Below, one piece after another: positions 26,601 through 33,364 of a stretch of DNA of 64,000 nt. Position numbers and translations under genes: made by a program. Every line of letters starts with the position of its first letter. Position 1 is the first letter of the stretch. Under the pieces are notes generated by a model. It had not been told where the DNA came from, searched no databases, and saw only the letters and a list, made by a program, of their open reading frames with translations. The DNA lies in assembly GCA_963844235.1 (NCBI GenBank), contig CAWJNF010000001.1:496001-560000 (forward strand), written 5' to 3'. The DNA comes from CAWJNF01 sp963844235 (GTDB lineage Bacteria; Actinomycetota; Thermoleophilia; Gaiellales; Gaiellaceae).

Positions 26601-26982
26601 CGGCGACGTAGACGAGGCGGCGCCCGTATAGATCCGCGAAGCGGCCGGCCAGGATCATCAGCGCGGCGAACGTGATGTTGTACGCGTTCAGCACCCACGA
26701 GAGCTCGGAAAGCGTCGCGCCCTGAAACGAGCTGACCATGTTCGGAAACGCGATGCCGACGACGGTGTCGTCGACGAACGCCATGAACAGTCCGAGCGAC
26801 GCCACCAGCAGGACGACGGCGGGCCGCACCCGGCCACGCTGGACGGTGCCGGAGGCGGCCGTGACAGTCGGGCGCTCCGGTGGCGTGGACACCGCGACCT
26901 CCGCGGTCCCTCCGGCGCCGACGAGTTCGGCCCGGCGCTGGCCCGTCCACATCGCACGCAACCGAGCCCACGTGCCGGTCAT
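23665..26982 (-). CDS. DHA2-type MFS transporter fused to cyclic-nucleotide-binding and patatin/NTE phospholipase domains
   Basis: An 1105-aa three-part protein. Residues about 35-510 form a DHA2 (14-helix) MFS transporter with the antiporter motif C region AAGIGPSIGG and the NRW-like cytoplasmic loop. Residues about 540-660 are a cNMP-binding beta-barrel (LFRQGDAPDAMYVVRSGRLE, VVGELALL). An NTE-like linker (GVPAVHEDPW, QADRALLVID) leads to a patatin domain from about 845: oxyanion loop LSGGGARAFAH near 850, nucleophile Ser in GASMG near 880, and catalytic Asp in DGGVLDNLP near 996. It is probably an inner-membrane (lyso)phospholipase tied to a transporter, possibly gated by a nucleotide. I chose the ATG at 26982 over a TTG/ATG extension to 27120 that would run into psd. 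It sits between pssA and psd. Confidence 0.9.
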   Translation of the reverse strand: MTGTWARLRAMWTGQRRAELVGAGGTAEVAVSTPPERPTVTAASGTVQRGRVRPAVVLLVASLGLFMAFVDDTVVGIAFPNMVSSFQGATLSELSWVLNAYNITFAALMILAGRFADLYGRRLVYVAGIVIFTLASALAAVAPSVGVLIAARGIQGVGAAAIVPASLALVLHGFPPGKRALAVTAWSATAVLAAGIGPSIGGALVEAYNWRLVFLVNLPIGVAVWWLSRHYLVQSRAPGRRTGPDLPGALLVALSVGALTLAIVQGPDWGWTSGWVAAAAALTVVAAATLVRRARRRPETVVDVELLRTPRFTVTSALTVVGAAGFFALGLANVLFLMQVWHYSALKAGLATTPAPFFAAATAGLAARLVPRVDPRRLVVFGGVLLAAGPLFLLARAGPDPDFLGTYLPAAVLIAVGVGFVFPLVSDAAVAGAPRGRYAGASAVNGAIRQIGAAIGIAILAALFGSTAATASVSAFHRGWVFAAGCFALVAIGALALPPYRPPELGDEDELARRRAALPSTARPLRRPSPPSPQRSIWAGWEDDDALLAEVAIFAGLPAADRHALAQKCRTVRLPYGQWLFRQGDAPDAMYVVRSGRLEVIREHEKEEPERLLELGRGSVVGELALLSSAGRSASVRSCRDAVLLRVDREAFEPMLRASNEFAISIARVLATQLQHSRYLETQPIPAATTLAIVHWLPGRTGSKLESELVAELRKFRDLVELDERSVQAHVPGADVAAALARVLDRVEGQHELVILTGVPAVHEDPWLGCAVPQADRALLVIDTESLPFREQAPAELLRGCDVILLGPADRPGVRELLDDLRPRSTHSVRGREDVARLARRLAGQAVGLVLSGGGARAFAHIGVIEELLAAGIVIDRVGGASMGAFIGALLAQGLDADEIDAVCYQEWVRRNPLGDYRVPRTSLIRGGRVRTMLERNLPGLIEDLPRSFYCVSTDIISAQLVVHQRGELGTAVGASISLPGVGPPVRIGGGLLVDGGVLDNLPISTMAAENEGLIIASDVTEPEQRVLPPGEPPPDIGLIDTISRCMLLGTKDTRLEGRRHAALYIEPDGESVDRLEFHMLDAMREAGRRATLKALEETPGLALT

Positions 26983-27037
26983 TGCATCGCCGCCCTCTGT
27001 GCCGGAGCGCCGACGATACCATCTTCGAAGTGACGGG

Positions 27038-27746
27038 ATGACCGGAACTGGAGCCCCGCGACGGGGCCGACTCGCGGCCGGCAGGCCCTCGTGGGTACCC
27101 GTGCTGGCGGTGGCGGGCATTCCGGCAGTCGTCGTGGCTTTCCGGGCCCGGGGGCACGCGCGCGCGGCGGCGGCTGTTGTTGCGGGAACAGCGGCCGCGG
27201 TAGTCGTCTTTTTCCGGGATCCCGATCGTTCGGCGGGGTCAGGCGTCGTTCTCGCTCCCGCCGACGGCGTCGTCTCGGCGGTAGAGCGTCACCCCGACGG
27301 GTGCGTCCGGATATCGACGTTCATGCGGCTGACCGACGTTCACGTCAACCGGGCGCCGATGGACGGCGTCGTGCGCATGCGGCGCCACCTGCCCGGCCGC
27401 CACCGACCGGCGTTTCTCCCCGCTGCCCATGACAACGAGCGCATGGAGTGGACGATCGAGACGTCGCTCGGCGACTTACGGCTAGTCCAGATCGCCGGAT
27501 CGCTCGCTCGCCGGATCATCCCGTACAAGGCCCCGGGGGAGCGGCTCGTCCAGCGGTGAGCGGATCGGCATGATCCGCTTCGGCTCCCGGGTGGACGTGC
27601 TCCTACCCGAGGGCGTGCGAAGCGGCGTTCAGGTAGGCGCTCGCGTCCGTGCCGGCGTGACCCGGCTCGACGAGCCGACCGACGAGTCTGGAACAGGTGG
27701 TTCCGATGAGCCCCGCAGGCCGAGACTCCCGAGCGCGGGGGCCTAG
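27038..27746 (+). CDS. psd: Phosphatidylserine decarboxylase proenzyme, reconstructed across a frameshift at about 27550
   Basis: ATG at 27038, divergent from the MFS-patatin fusion by 55 bp. The first frame gives two N-terminal hydrophobic helices, FFRDPDRS, PADGVVSAVE, the conserved LTDVHVNRAP and HDNERMEW, then stops at 27559. Removing one C of the CC at 27550-27551 restores GERIGMIRFGSRVDVLLP and reads on to TAG at 27746, giving about 235 aa, the normal size of the short decarboxylases. The break falls just before the FGS self-cleavage site whose Ser becomes the pyruvoyl cofactor, so without correction the enzyme would be dead. It decarboxylates phosphatidylserine to phosphatidylethanolamine, after pssA. 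Whether the break is real or a sequencing error cannot be told here. Confidence 0.85.
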
Positions 27747-27768
27747 GGTCTCCGGACAGCTCCCGATC

Positions 27769-27858
27769 TCAGCCGCAGAACGGGCACTCGATCTCCTCGC
27801 GGGCTCGCCACCACCGTTCGTCCGCCGTGCGCCACGCCGTGCTCCTGAGGTCGGTCCG
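27769..27858 (-). repeat. Partial copy of a CPFCG gene tail (second copy at 31503)
   Basis: On the minus strand the last about 23 codons before a TGA (27769-27771) read ADERWWRAREEIECPFCG. The segment around 27762-27810 is nearly identical in DNA to 31496-31545, the 3' end of the ORF at 31503-31991. Upstream of this tail the frame closes at 27859, so only a scrap of the gene remains here. Confidence 0.6.
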
Positions 27859-27961
27859 TCACGTGCGGATGAACCACGATGCGGGATCAGCGAAGTCCCC
27901 GATGGCTCGCGCCGACCGACGCGGGATGCTTTCGGTGGGTTAGCCAGGAGGTTGATTCTTC

Positions 27962-28954
27962 GTGCCGGAGGAAATGCTCAGCGAGCCAGAGCTTGCCGCG
28001 CATGAACGCGCTCGGTCGGGGGATGATGTCTCGCTGACGGCAACACGTTCGGGCAAGGACGACGGCCTCAGCCTCCAGAAGGTGAGCAAGCGTTTCGGGT
28101 CCGTGCAGGCGCTCGCCGATCTTTCGTTCTCGGTGGAGCCTGGCCGGATGCTCGGCTTTCTCGGGCCGAACGGCGCCGGCAAGACGACGGCCATGCGGGC
28201 GGTGTTCGGGCTCGTGCAGCTGGATAGCGGCGAGGTGCTCTGGCGTGGACGGCCGGTGCGGTTGGAGGAGCGGCTGCGGTTCGGCTACATGCCGGAGGAG
28301 CGCGGCCTGTATCCGCGGATGACTGTCCGCGGGCAGCTCGAATACTTCGGCCGGCTGCACGGGCTGGACGCAGACGTGGCTCGTCTAGCCGCGCACGAGT
28401 GGCTCGAGCGGCTCGGGCTCGCCGACCGCGCCGAGGCGAAGGTGGAGCAGCTCTCGCATGGCAACCAGCAGCGTGTGCAGCTGGCGGTCGCGTTGCTACA
28501 CGGGCCGGAGTTGCTCGTTCTCGATGAGCCGTTCGCCGGCCTCGACCCGATCGCCGTGCGCACGCTGGCCGAGGTTCTCCGCGGAGAAGCGGCCCGCGGC
28601 GCGGCCGTCGTCTTCTCGAGCCATCAGCTGGAGCTCGTGGAGGACATCTGCGAGGAGATCGTGATCGTCGACCACGGCCGGCTCGTGGCAACAGGGGCCG
28701 TGGACGAGCTGAGGCGCGGCTCGCGGCGGCGGCGGATCGGGCTCGAGCTCGAGGGCGCCCCGACGGGATGGCTGCCGACGGTCGCCGGGGTCGAGCTCGT
28801 CGAGCGCGCCAATGGCGACCTGCGCCTGCTCGCAGACCGTGATGTCGACCCAGAACAGGTGCTCGCAGAGGCACAGGGCGTGGCACGGGTCATCGCCTTC
28901 AGCTACGGCCCGCCCTCGCTCGCGGAGCTCTTCTTGGAGCTGATCGAGTCATGA
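27962..28954 (+). CDS. ABC-2 type exporter ATP-binding protein (NatA/DrrA-like, DUF4162 tail)
   Basis: A 330-aa ATPase of a two-component exporter. GTG start at 27962 with AGGAGG 10-15 bp upstream. Walker A GPNGAGKTT is near residue 68, signature LSHGNQQR near 164, Walker B LLVLDEP near 184 and the H-loop in SSHQLELVE near 220. The C-terminal 80 residues look like DUF4162, typical of Na+/drug exporters with a NatB-type permease, which follows with a 4-bp overlap. The exported substrate is not evident. Confidence 0.92.
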   Translation: MPEEMLSEPELAAHERARSGDDVSLTATRSGKDDGLSLQKVSKRFGSVQALADLSFSVEPGRMLGFLGPNGAGKTTAMRAVFGLVQLDSGEVLWRGRPVRLEERLRFGYMPEERGLYPRMTVRGQLEYFGRLHGLDADVARLAAHEWLERLGLADRAEAKVEQLSHGNQQRVQLAVALLHGPELLVLDEPFAGLDPIAVRTLAEVLRGEAARGAAVVFSSHQLELVEDICEEIVIVDHGRLVATGAVDELRRGSRRRRIGLELEGAPTGWLPTVAGVELVERANGDLRLLADRDVDPEQVLAEAQGVARVIAFSYGPPSLAELFLELIES

Positions 28955-30096
28955 ACGGGAGACGCGTGATCTCGCTCGTCGCCTGGCGCGAGATTCGGGA
29001 GCGGTTGCGCAGTCCCGCCTTCCTCTGGTCGACAGCGATCATGCTCGTGATCGTCGGCGCGTCGAGCGCGCTGCCGACGGTGCTCGAGAACGAGACGACG
29101 TACCAAGTGGCGGTCGTGGCGCCCGCTCCACGCGGGCTCGAGGACGCATTGCAACAGGCCGCGGAGCCCTTCGAGGCGAACGTACGGCTGCACGTCGTCG
29201 GATCGGTGGCCGCCGGACGCGAAGAGCTTGCGGCGAAGAAGGCCGACGCGCTGCTGCTCCTCGGCGACGACCGGATCGTCTTTCGGGCGGATGTCGATCC
29301 TCAGCTTGCGGCAACCGCAGACACGGCCGTCGGTGCGCTCCGCCGCCAGCTGCCGCCGGGGCCGGAGCTCACGGCCTCGACGCTCGAGCCCACAGGCTCC
29401 GAGGCATCCGATGACGCCGAGGGGCTCGTCGCTATGCTCGGCGCCGCGCTTCTGCTCGGCTCCCTGGCCATCTACGGCCAGTGGGTACTCGCCGGCGTGG
29501 TCGAGGAGAAGAGCAACCGCGTCGTCGAGCTGATTCTGTCGACGGTGCGGGCACGCCACTTGCTCGTCGGCAAGGTGATCGGCATCGGGCTGCTCGGGCT
29601 GACGCAGCTCGCGCTCATCGTCGGGCTCGCGGCGGCCCTGCTGGCCGCCGGGGTCTACGACGCTCCGGCATCACTCGGTCGTAGCGTCGCGCTCGTCGTG
29701 CCGTGGTTCGGGCTGGGATTTGCGCTGTACGCGGTCGCCTACGCAGGAGCCGGCGCGCTGGCCGCACAACAGCAGGACGCGAACTCGGCAGGGCAGCCGG
29801 TGACGTACACGCTGCTCGCCGCCTTCTTCGCCGGCTACGCCGCCCTCACTGCCAACGCGGAGGGCACGATCGCTCACATACTCACCGTCTTTCCACTCAC
29901 CGCGCCGCTCGTGCTTCCTGCACGGAGCGCGCTCGTCGGCGTGCCGCTGTGGGAGCACGCGCTCGCTTTGGTGCTCGTGCTCGTCTCGATCTACGCGCTC
30001 GTGCGATTCGCCGGCCGCGTCTACGCCCAGGGCTTGCTCCACGGCGGCTCGCGACTACCCGTCCGCGCAGCCTGGCGGCTTACGCGTGAGGCCTAG
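28951..30096 (+). CDS. ABC-2 type exporter permease (NatB-like)
   Basis: A 381-aa membrane subunit overlapping the ATPase stop by 4 bp (ATGA). One N-terminal helix (FLWSTAIMLVIVG) is followed by a roughly 130-residue extracytoplasmic region and then five or six helices in the second half, with the conserved EEKSNRVVELILSTV coupling region near residue 190. The layout matches NatB/YhaP sodium or drug exporters. It forms a heteromeric exporter with the preceding ATPase. Confidence 0.9.
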   Translation: MNGRRVISLVAWREIRERLRSPAFLWSTAIMLVIVGASSALPTVLENETTYQVAVVAPAPRGLEDALQQAAEPFEANVRLHVVGSVAAGREELAAKKADALLLLGDDRIVFRADVDPQLAATADTAVGALRRQLPPGPELTASTLEPTGSEASDDAEGLVAMLGAALLLGSLAIYGQWVLAGVVEEKSNRVVELILSTVRARHLLVGKVIGIGLLGLTQLALIVGLAAALLAAGVYDAPASLGRSVALVVPWFGLGFALYAVAYAGAGALAAQQQDANSAGQPVTYTLLAAFFAGYAALTANAEGTIAHILTVFPLTAPLVLPARSALVGVPLWEHALALVLVLVSIYALVRFAGRVYAQGLLHGGSRLPVRAAWRLTREA

Positions 30097-30108
30097 GAGC
30101 GAAGGGTG

Positions 30109-31482
30109 ATGAAACGACTTGCCGCGCTCCTCGGTGTGCTCTCAGCCATTCTCTCCGCCCTGGTGGTGCGTCCGGCCAACAGTTACCGGGGCTTCATCGG
30201 CAAGTCGACAGCTACGGCGCAGACGCCCGCGCTGACCGTCCTCGGGGCACTCACAGCCGCCCTGGGCGCCATGCGCCGGTCGCGCTTCGCGATGATCACC
30301 GGCCTGCTCGGCGCAGGTGTCGGGACGTACTACATCACCCGGGTGACCACCGCCCACGGTGGTCACGAGCGGGCGTTCGGACCGGACTGGAATCTGCGGA
30401 TCGGTCCCGACGCCGAGCGGCGGATGCTCCAGCATCGCCGGTCGATGCGCCTGCCCCGGGTGCCGGCGCCGCGCTGGGCGCGCGACGTGCCCTTCTGCAC
30501 CATTCCCGGCTCCGATCGCCAGCTTCTCGCGGACATCTGGGAGCCGGCGGCGAGCGTCGAGCGTACCGGTACGGCCATCGTCTACCTGTACGGCGGCTCG
30601 TGGCACTTCTTCGACAAGGACGTCCTCACGCGCCCACTCTTCCGCCAGCTCACCGCGCAGGGCCACGTCGTCATGGACGCCGCGCACCGGAGCTGCCCCG
30701 AGACCGATGTGATCGGCATGGTGGGCGACGTGCATCGCGCGGTTGCCTGGATCAAGGCGAATGCCGAGCGCTACGGGATCGATCCCGAGCGGGTGGTCGT
30801 GATGGGCGGGTCGTCCGGCGCCCACATCGCGCTTCTGGCCGCCTATGCGCCGCACGAGCCCAAGCTGGTCCCGGAGGAGCTGCATGGCGCGGATACGTCG
30901 GTGATGGCGGTGGTCTCCTGGTACGGCATCCCGGAGATGGCATCCGCCGTCGAGCGGTGGCTTGGACAAGAGGGTGCAGCCTCATCGCCCCAGGTGTGGG
31001 TTCGGAAGGAGCCTGGCAAGGTCGCCAACCTCCTCAACACCTTGATGATGGGGCGACCGCTGACCGCCGCGCAGTCCCCGCCCGCGCCGCCTGTGCGCCA
31101 GCTGGTTCGGAACCTGCTGGGCGTCGAGCCTGGGGAATCCGCCAGAGCGATGTATGACCTGGCGTCGCCGATCCACCATGTGGGTCCAGCCTGCCCGCCG
31201 ACGCTCATGTTCCAGGGAACCCATGACGCGGTGGTGCCGCTCGAAGCTGCCCGACGGCTGCACCGATCACTGGAGGCAGCCGGCGTCCCGGTCGTGTACG
31301 TCGAGTACATCTGGACCGAGCACGCCTTCGATGCGATGTACCCGCCGCTCGCCAACCCTGCTGCCAAGGCGGCCCTGTACGACCTGGAACGCTTCCTGGT
31401 CTCTGTGGCGAATACCAGGCGAAAGCGGCAACCGCCGGAGGTGTCTGAGATTCTGGAGGAGCCTGCCGCTGACGGTCGGTGA
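30109..31482 (+). CDS. Membrane-anchored alpha/beta hydrolase (esterase/lipase, BD-FAE/HSL type)
   Basis: A 457-aa protein with hydrophobic segments at about residues 1-22 and 45-75, probably anchoring it in the membrane, then a hydrolase domain. The oxyanion region reads VYLYGGSWHFF, the nucleophile Ser lies in MGGSSGAH near 240, the acid in GTHDAVVP near 370 and the His in TEHAFD near 405. ATG at 30109 is preceded by AGGAGCGAAGG; a GTG one codon upstream is equivalent. It follows the exporter by 12 bp and may be the last gene of that operon. The substrate is unknown. Confidence 0.87.
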   Translation: MKRLAALLGVLSAILSALVVRPANSYRGFIGKSTATAQTPALTVLGALTAALGAMRRSRFAMITGLLGAGVGTYYITRVTTAHGGHERAFGPDWNLRIGPDAERRMLQHRRSMRLPRVPAPRWARDVPFCTIPGSDRQLLADIWEPAASVERTGTAIVYLYGGSWHFFDKDVLTRPLFRQLTAQGHVVMDAAHRSCPETDVIGMVGDVHRAVAWIKANAERYGIDPERVVVMGGSSGAHIALLAAYAPHEPKLVPEELHGADTSVMAVVSWYGIPEMASAVERWLGQEGAASSPQVWVRKEPGKVANLLNTLMMGRPLTAAQSPPAPPVRQLVRNLLGVEPGESARAMYDLASPIHHVGPACPPTLMFQGTHDAVVPLEAARRLHRSLEAAGVPVVYVEYIWTEHAFDAMYPPLANPAAKAALYDLERFLVSVANTRRKRQPPEVSEILEEPAADGR

Positions 31483-31502
31483 GGAGCCCTGGCAGTCCGA
31501 TC

Positions 31503-31991
31503 TCAGCCGCAGAACGGGCACTCGATTTCCTGGCGGGCGCGCCACCGCGAGACGAGCGCGACGACGAACTCGACCCGCGCCGGGCCGCTGAGCGGGGTCG
31601 CGCCGGCGAGCGCCGGATCGTGAACGGCGACGAGTCGCCGCCGCTGGATCTGACCGACCGCCGCGTGAGGCGCTCTCCCGGGCCCCGTCGGGGGCGCGAC
31701 GAGGATCACGCTCGGTGCTCCGGCGACGGCCTCGCCGACCTCGACGAGCCGTGGGGGGCGAAGCTTACGCACGAGGAGGCCGAGGCCGAAGACGGCGACC
31801 CATTCGTGCGCGCGCTCCAGAACGCAGCCGTGGCGCGGGTCAAGGTCAGGGAGGTCGTCGAGATCGAGGTCGAGCAGCGAGGCCAGGCTCGCCTGAAAGG
31901 AGCGCCCATCCCTCTGGTGCACCCGTCCGGGAACCAGCGGCGGGCTGAAGACCATCGCCGGGCGAGGCTCGCGACCGCGCCCCGCATACAC
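31503..31991 (-). CDS. Hypothetical protein with conserved FQASLASLL motif and CPFCG C-terminus
   Basis: 162 aa from the longest start, or 150 aa from an ATG at 31955. Residues around 30-45 (SFQASLASLLDLDLDDLPD) resemble the NCFQACLASLLxLPLEEVP opening of a widespread family of small hypothetical proteins, here with Ser in place of the Cys. The last five residues CPFCG look like a half zinc ribbon, and this tail is duplicated at 27769-27858. No clear ribosome site. It is convergent with the preceding hydrolase. It may be real or a decaying copy. Confidence 0.45.
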   Translation of the reverse strand: MYAGRGREPRPAMVFSPPLVPGRVHQRDGRSFQASLASLLDLDLDDLPDLDPRHGCVLERAHEWVAVFGLGLLVRKLRPPRLVEVGEAVAGAPSVILVAPPTGPGRAPHAAVGQIQRRRLVAVHDPALAGATPLSGPARVEFVVALVSRWRARQEIECPFCG

Positions 31992-32184
31992 ATACGTCTC
32001 GCTGGTCAGAGTCGAGGACTTCTCCGTCGGACGACCACCTCCTCTCCGGGGATTCGCCCGGCGACGAAGGAGTGCAGGTCACCAGGCGACATACGCTGCC
32101 GGGACGGGCTGGCCCGATGAGTTGATCGGGCCTGTGTCGTCCTACTGGATGGCGAAACGTTCATCTACTACGTGGGAGACGATC

Positions 32185-32799
32185 ATGAGGAAGATCATCG
32201 CCGGTCTGTTCATCTCGCTCGACGGCGTCGTCGAGGCACCCGACCAGTGGCACTTCCCGTACTTCAACGACGAGATGGGCGCGGCCGTGGGCGCCAGTCT
32301 CGGTGCAGCCGACACCATCCTGTTCGGTCGCACCACGTACGACAGCTTCGCCGGAGCCTGGCCCGAGCGGGAGGCGGCCGGTGGGGAGGATGCTCCCTTT
32401 GCCAAGGTGCTCGGCGATGCCCGCAAGATCGTCGTGTCGAACCAGCAGCTGGAGCTCACCTGGCGAAACTCCGAACAGCTGCAGGGCGACCTGATCGAGG
32501 GCGTGACCGCGTTGAAGAACGAGCCGGGTGACGGCACCATCGGCATGAGCGGCTCGGTCTCCGTCGTCCGCCAGTTGCTGGCCGCGGGGTTGCTGGACGA
32601 GCTGCATCTGCTCGTGCACCCGATCGCCGTCCGCAAGGGCATGCGGCTGTTCGACGAGGGCGAGGCTCCGATCCCGCTGAAGCTGATCTCCTCGGAGACC
32701 TTCGAGACAGGTGTGCTGAACCTCGTCTACGCCCCTGCCGAGTCGGCGGGCGAGGCGGGCTACGACGACGCCAAGACCCACCTGTCACAGCCCGAGTAG
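32185..32799 (+). CDS. Dihydrofolate reductase family protein (RibD C-terminal-like)
   Basis: A 204-aa NADPH-dependent reductase of the DHFR/RibD-C superfamily. The standard opening MRKIIAGLFISLDGVVE fixes the start at the ATG at 32185 (GGGAG upstream), although the frame is open back to 32122. NADPH-site features are LFGRTTYDSFAG near residue 50 and GMSGSVSVVRQLLAAGLLDEL near 122. Members of this branch are common in actinobacteria; most have no proven substrate. It stands alone, with a 193-bp upstream gap. Confidence 0.9.
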   Translation: MRKIIAGLFISLDGVVEAPDQWHFPYFNDEMGAAVGASLGAADTILFGRTTYDSFAGAWPEREAAGGEDAPFAKVLGDARKIVVSNQQLELTWRNSEQLQGDLIEGVTALKNEPGDGTIGMSGSVSVVRQLLAAGLLDELHLLVHPIAVRKGMRLFDEGEAPIPLKLISSETFETGVLNLVYAPAESAGEAGYDDAKTHLSQPE

Positions 32800-32862
32800 G
32801 AGGCGGCTACTGCACCTGAGGTGTCGCGGCCGCTGGATACGGGCGCCGACAAGCAGGACCGC

Positions 32863-33041
32863 TCAGAGCCCCTTCCGGACGACAAAGCCGACCACGCGCA
32901 CCGTCTCCTCGCCGATGTTGCGAACGTCGTGGGGGACGAGCGCTGGAACGAGCCCGGGTCCGCCTGCGGAGAGCTCGCCGCGCTCGTCACCGAGCCGCCA
33001 CCGAAAGTCATGGCGCGCGGGACATCCTCCTGCCAGCGCAC
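32863..33041 (-). pseudogene. Cupin-domain protein, C-terminal remnant
   Basis: On the minus strand one frame reads DFRWRLGDERGELSAGG and then PHDVRNIGEETVRVVGF, ending at TGA (32863-32865). This is the last strand pair of a small cupin. The N-terminal half is missing or out of frame. A related scrap of the same tail lies at 38968-39057. Confidence 0.5.
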
Positions 33042-33068
33042 CCCGCCCGGCTCGGAGTATGTCGGCGC

Positions 33069-33359
33069 CTACCCTCGGGTTTCCTCGAGCGCTTGGCGTA
33101 CGAGCGCCGCACTCGCCCAGCGGGTCACCTCCCGCGCCTCGTCGACGTCAAGGCCGCAGACGTCACGCGTCGCCAGCACTGCCTCCGTGCCGATGGTGAG
33201 CGCCAGCGCGTTGCGCAGCCGAAGCAGTCGGCCTCGTCCGAGCGCGTCGGCGAGCGGCTCCAGGGCTGCGTCCAGGAGTGGGAGACGTCGACCCGGCCGC
33301 ACGGCACGGTTCCCGGGTGCGTCGGCCAGCCAGGCATCGATGACGTTGCGCACGACCAC
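33069..33359 (-). pseudogene. TetR-family regulator, C-terminal remnant
   Basis: About 96 codons from a GTG at 33359, right behind the monooxygenase stop, read as the ligand-domain end of a TetR regulator (ALALTIGTEAVLATRDVCGL, then DEAREVTRWASAALVRQAL). No helix-turn-helix part is present; the sequence upstream is the monooxygenase-b5 gene. Alternatively it is a short expressed fragment. Confidence 0.5.
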
Positions 33360-33364
33360 GTGAG

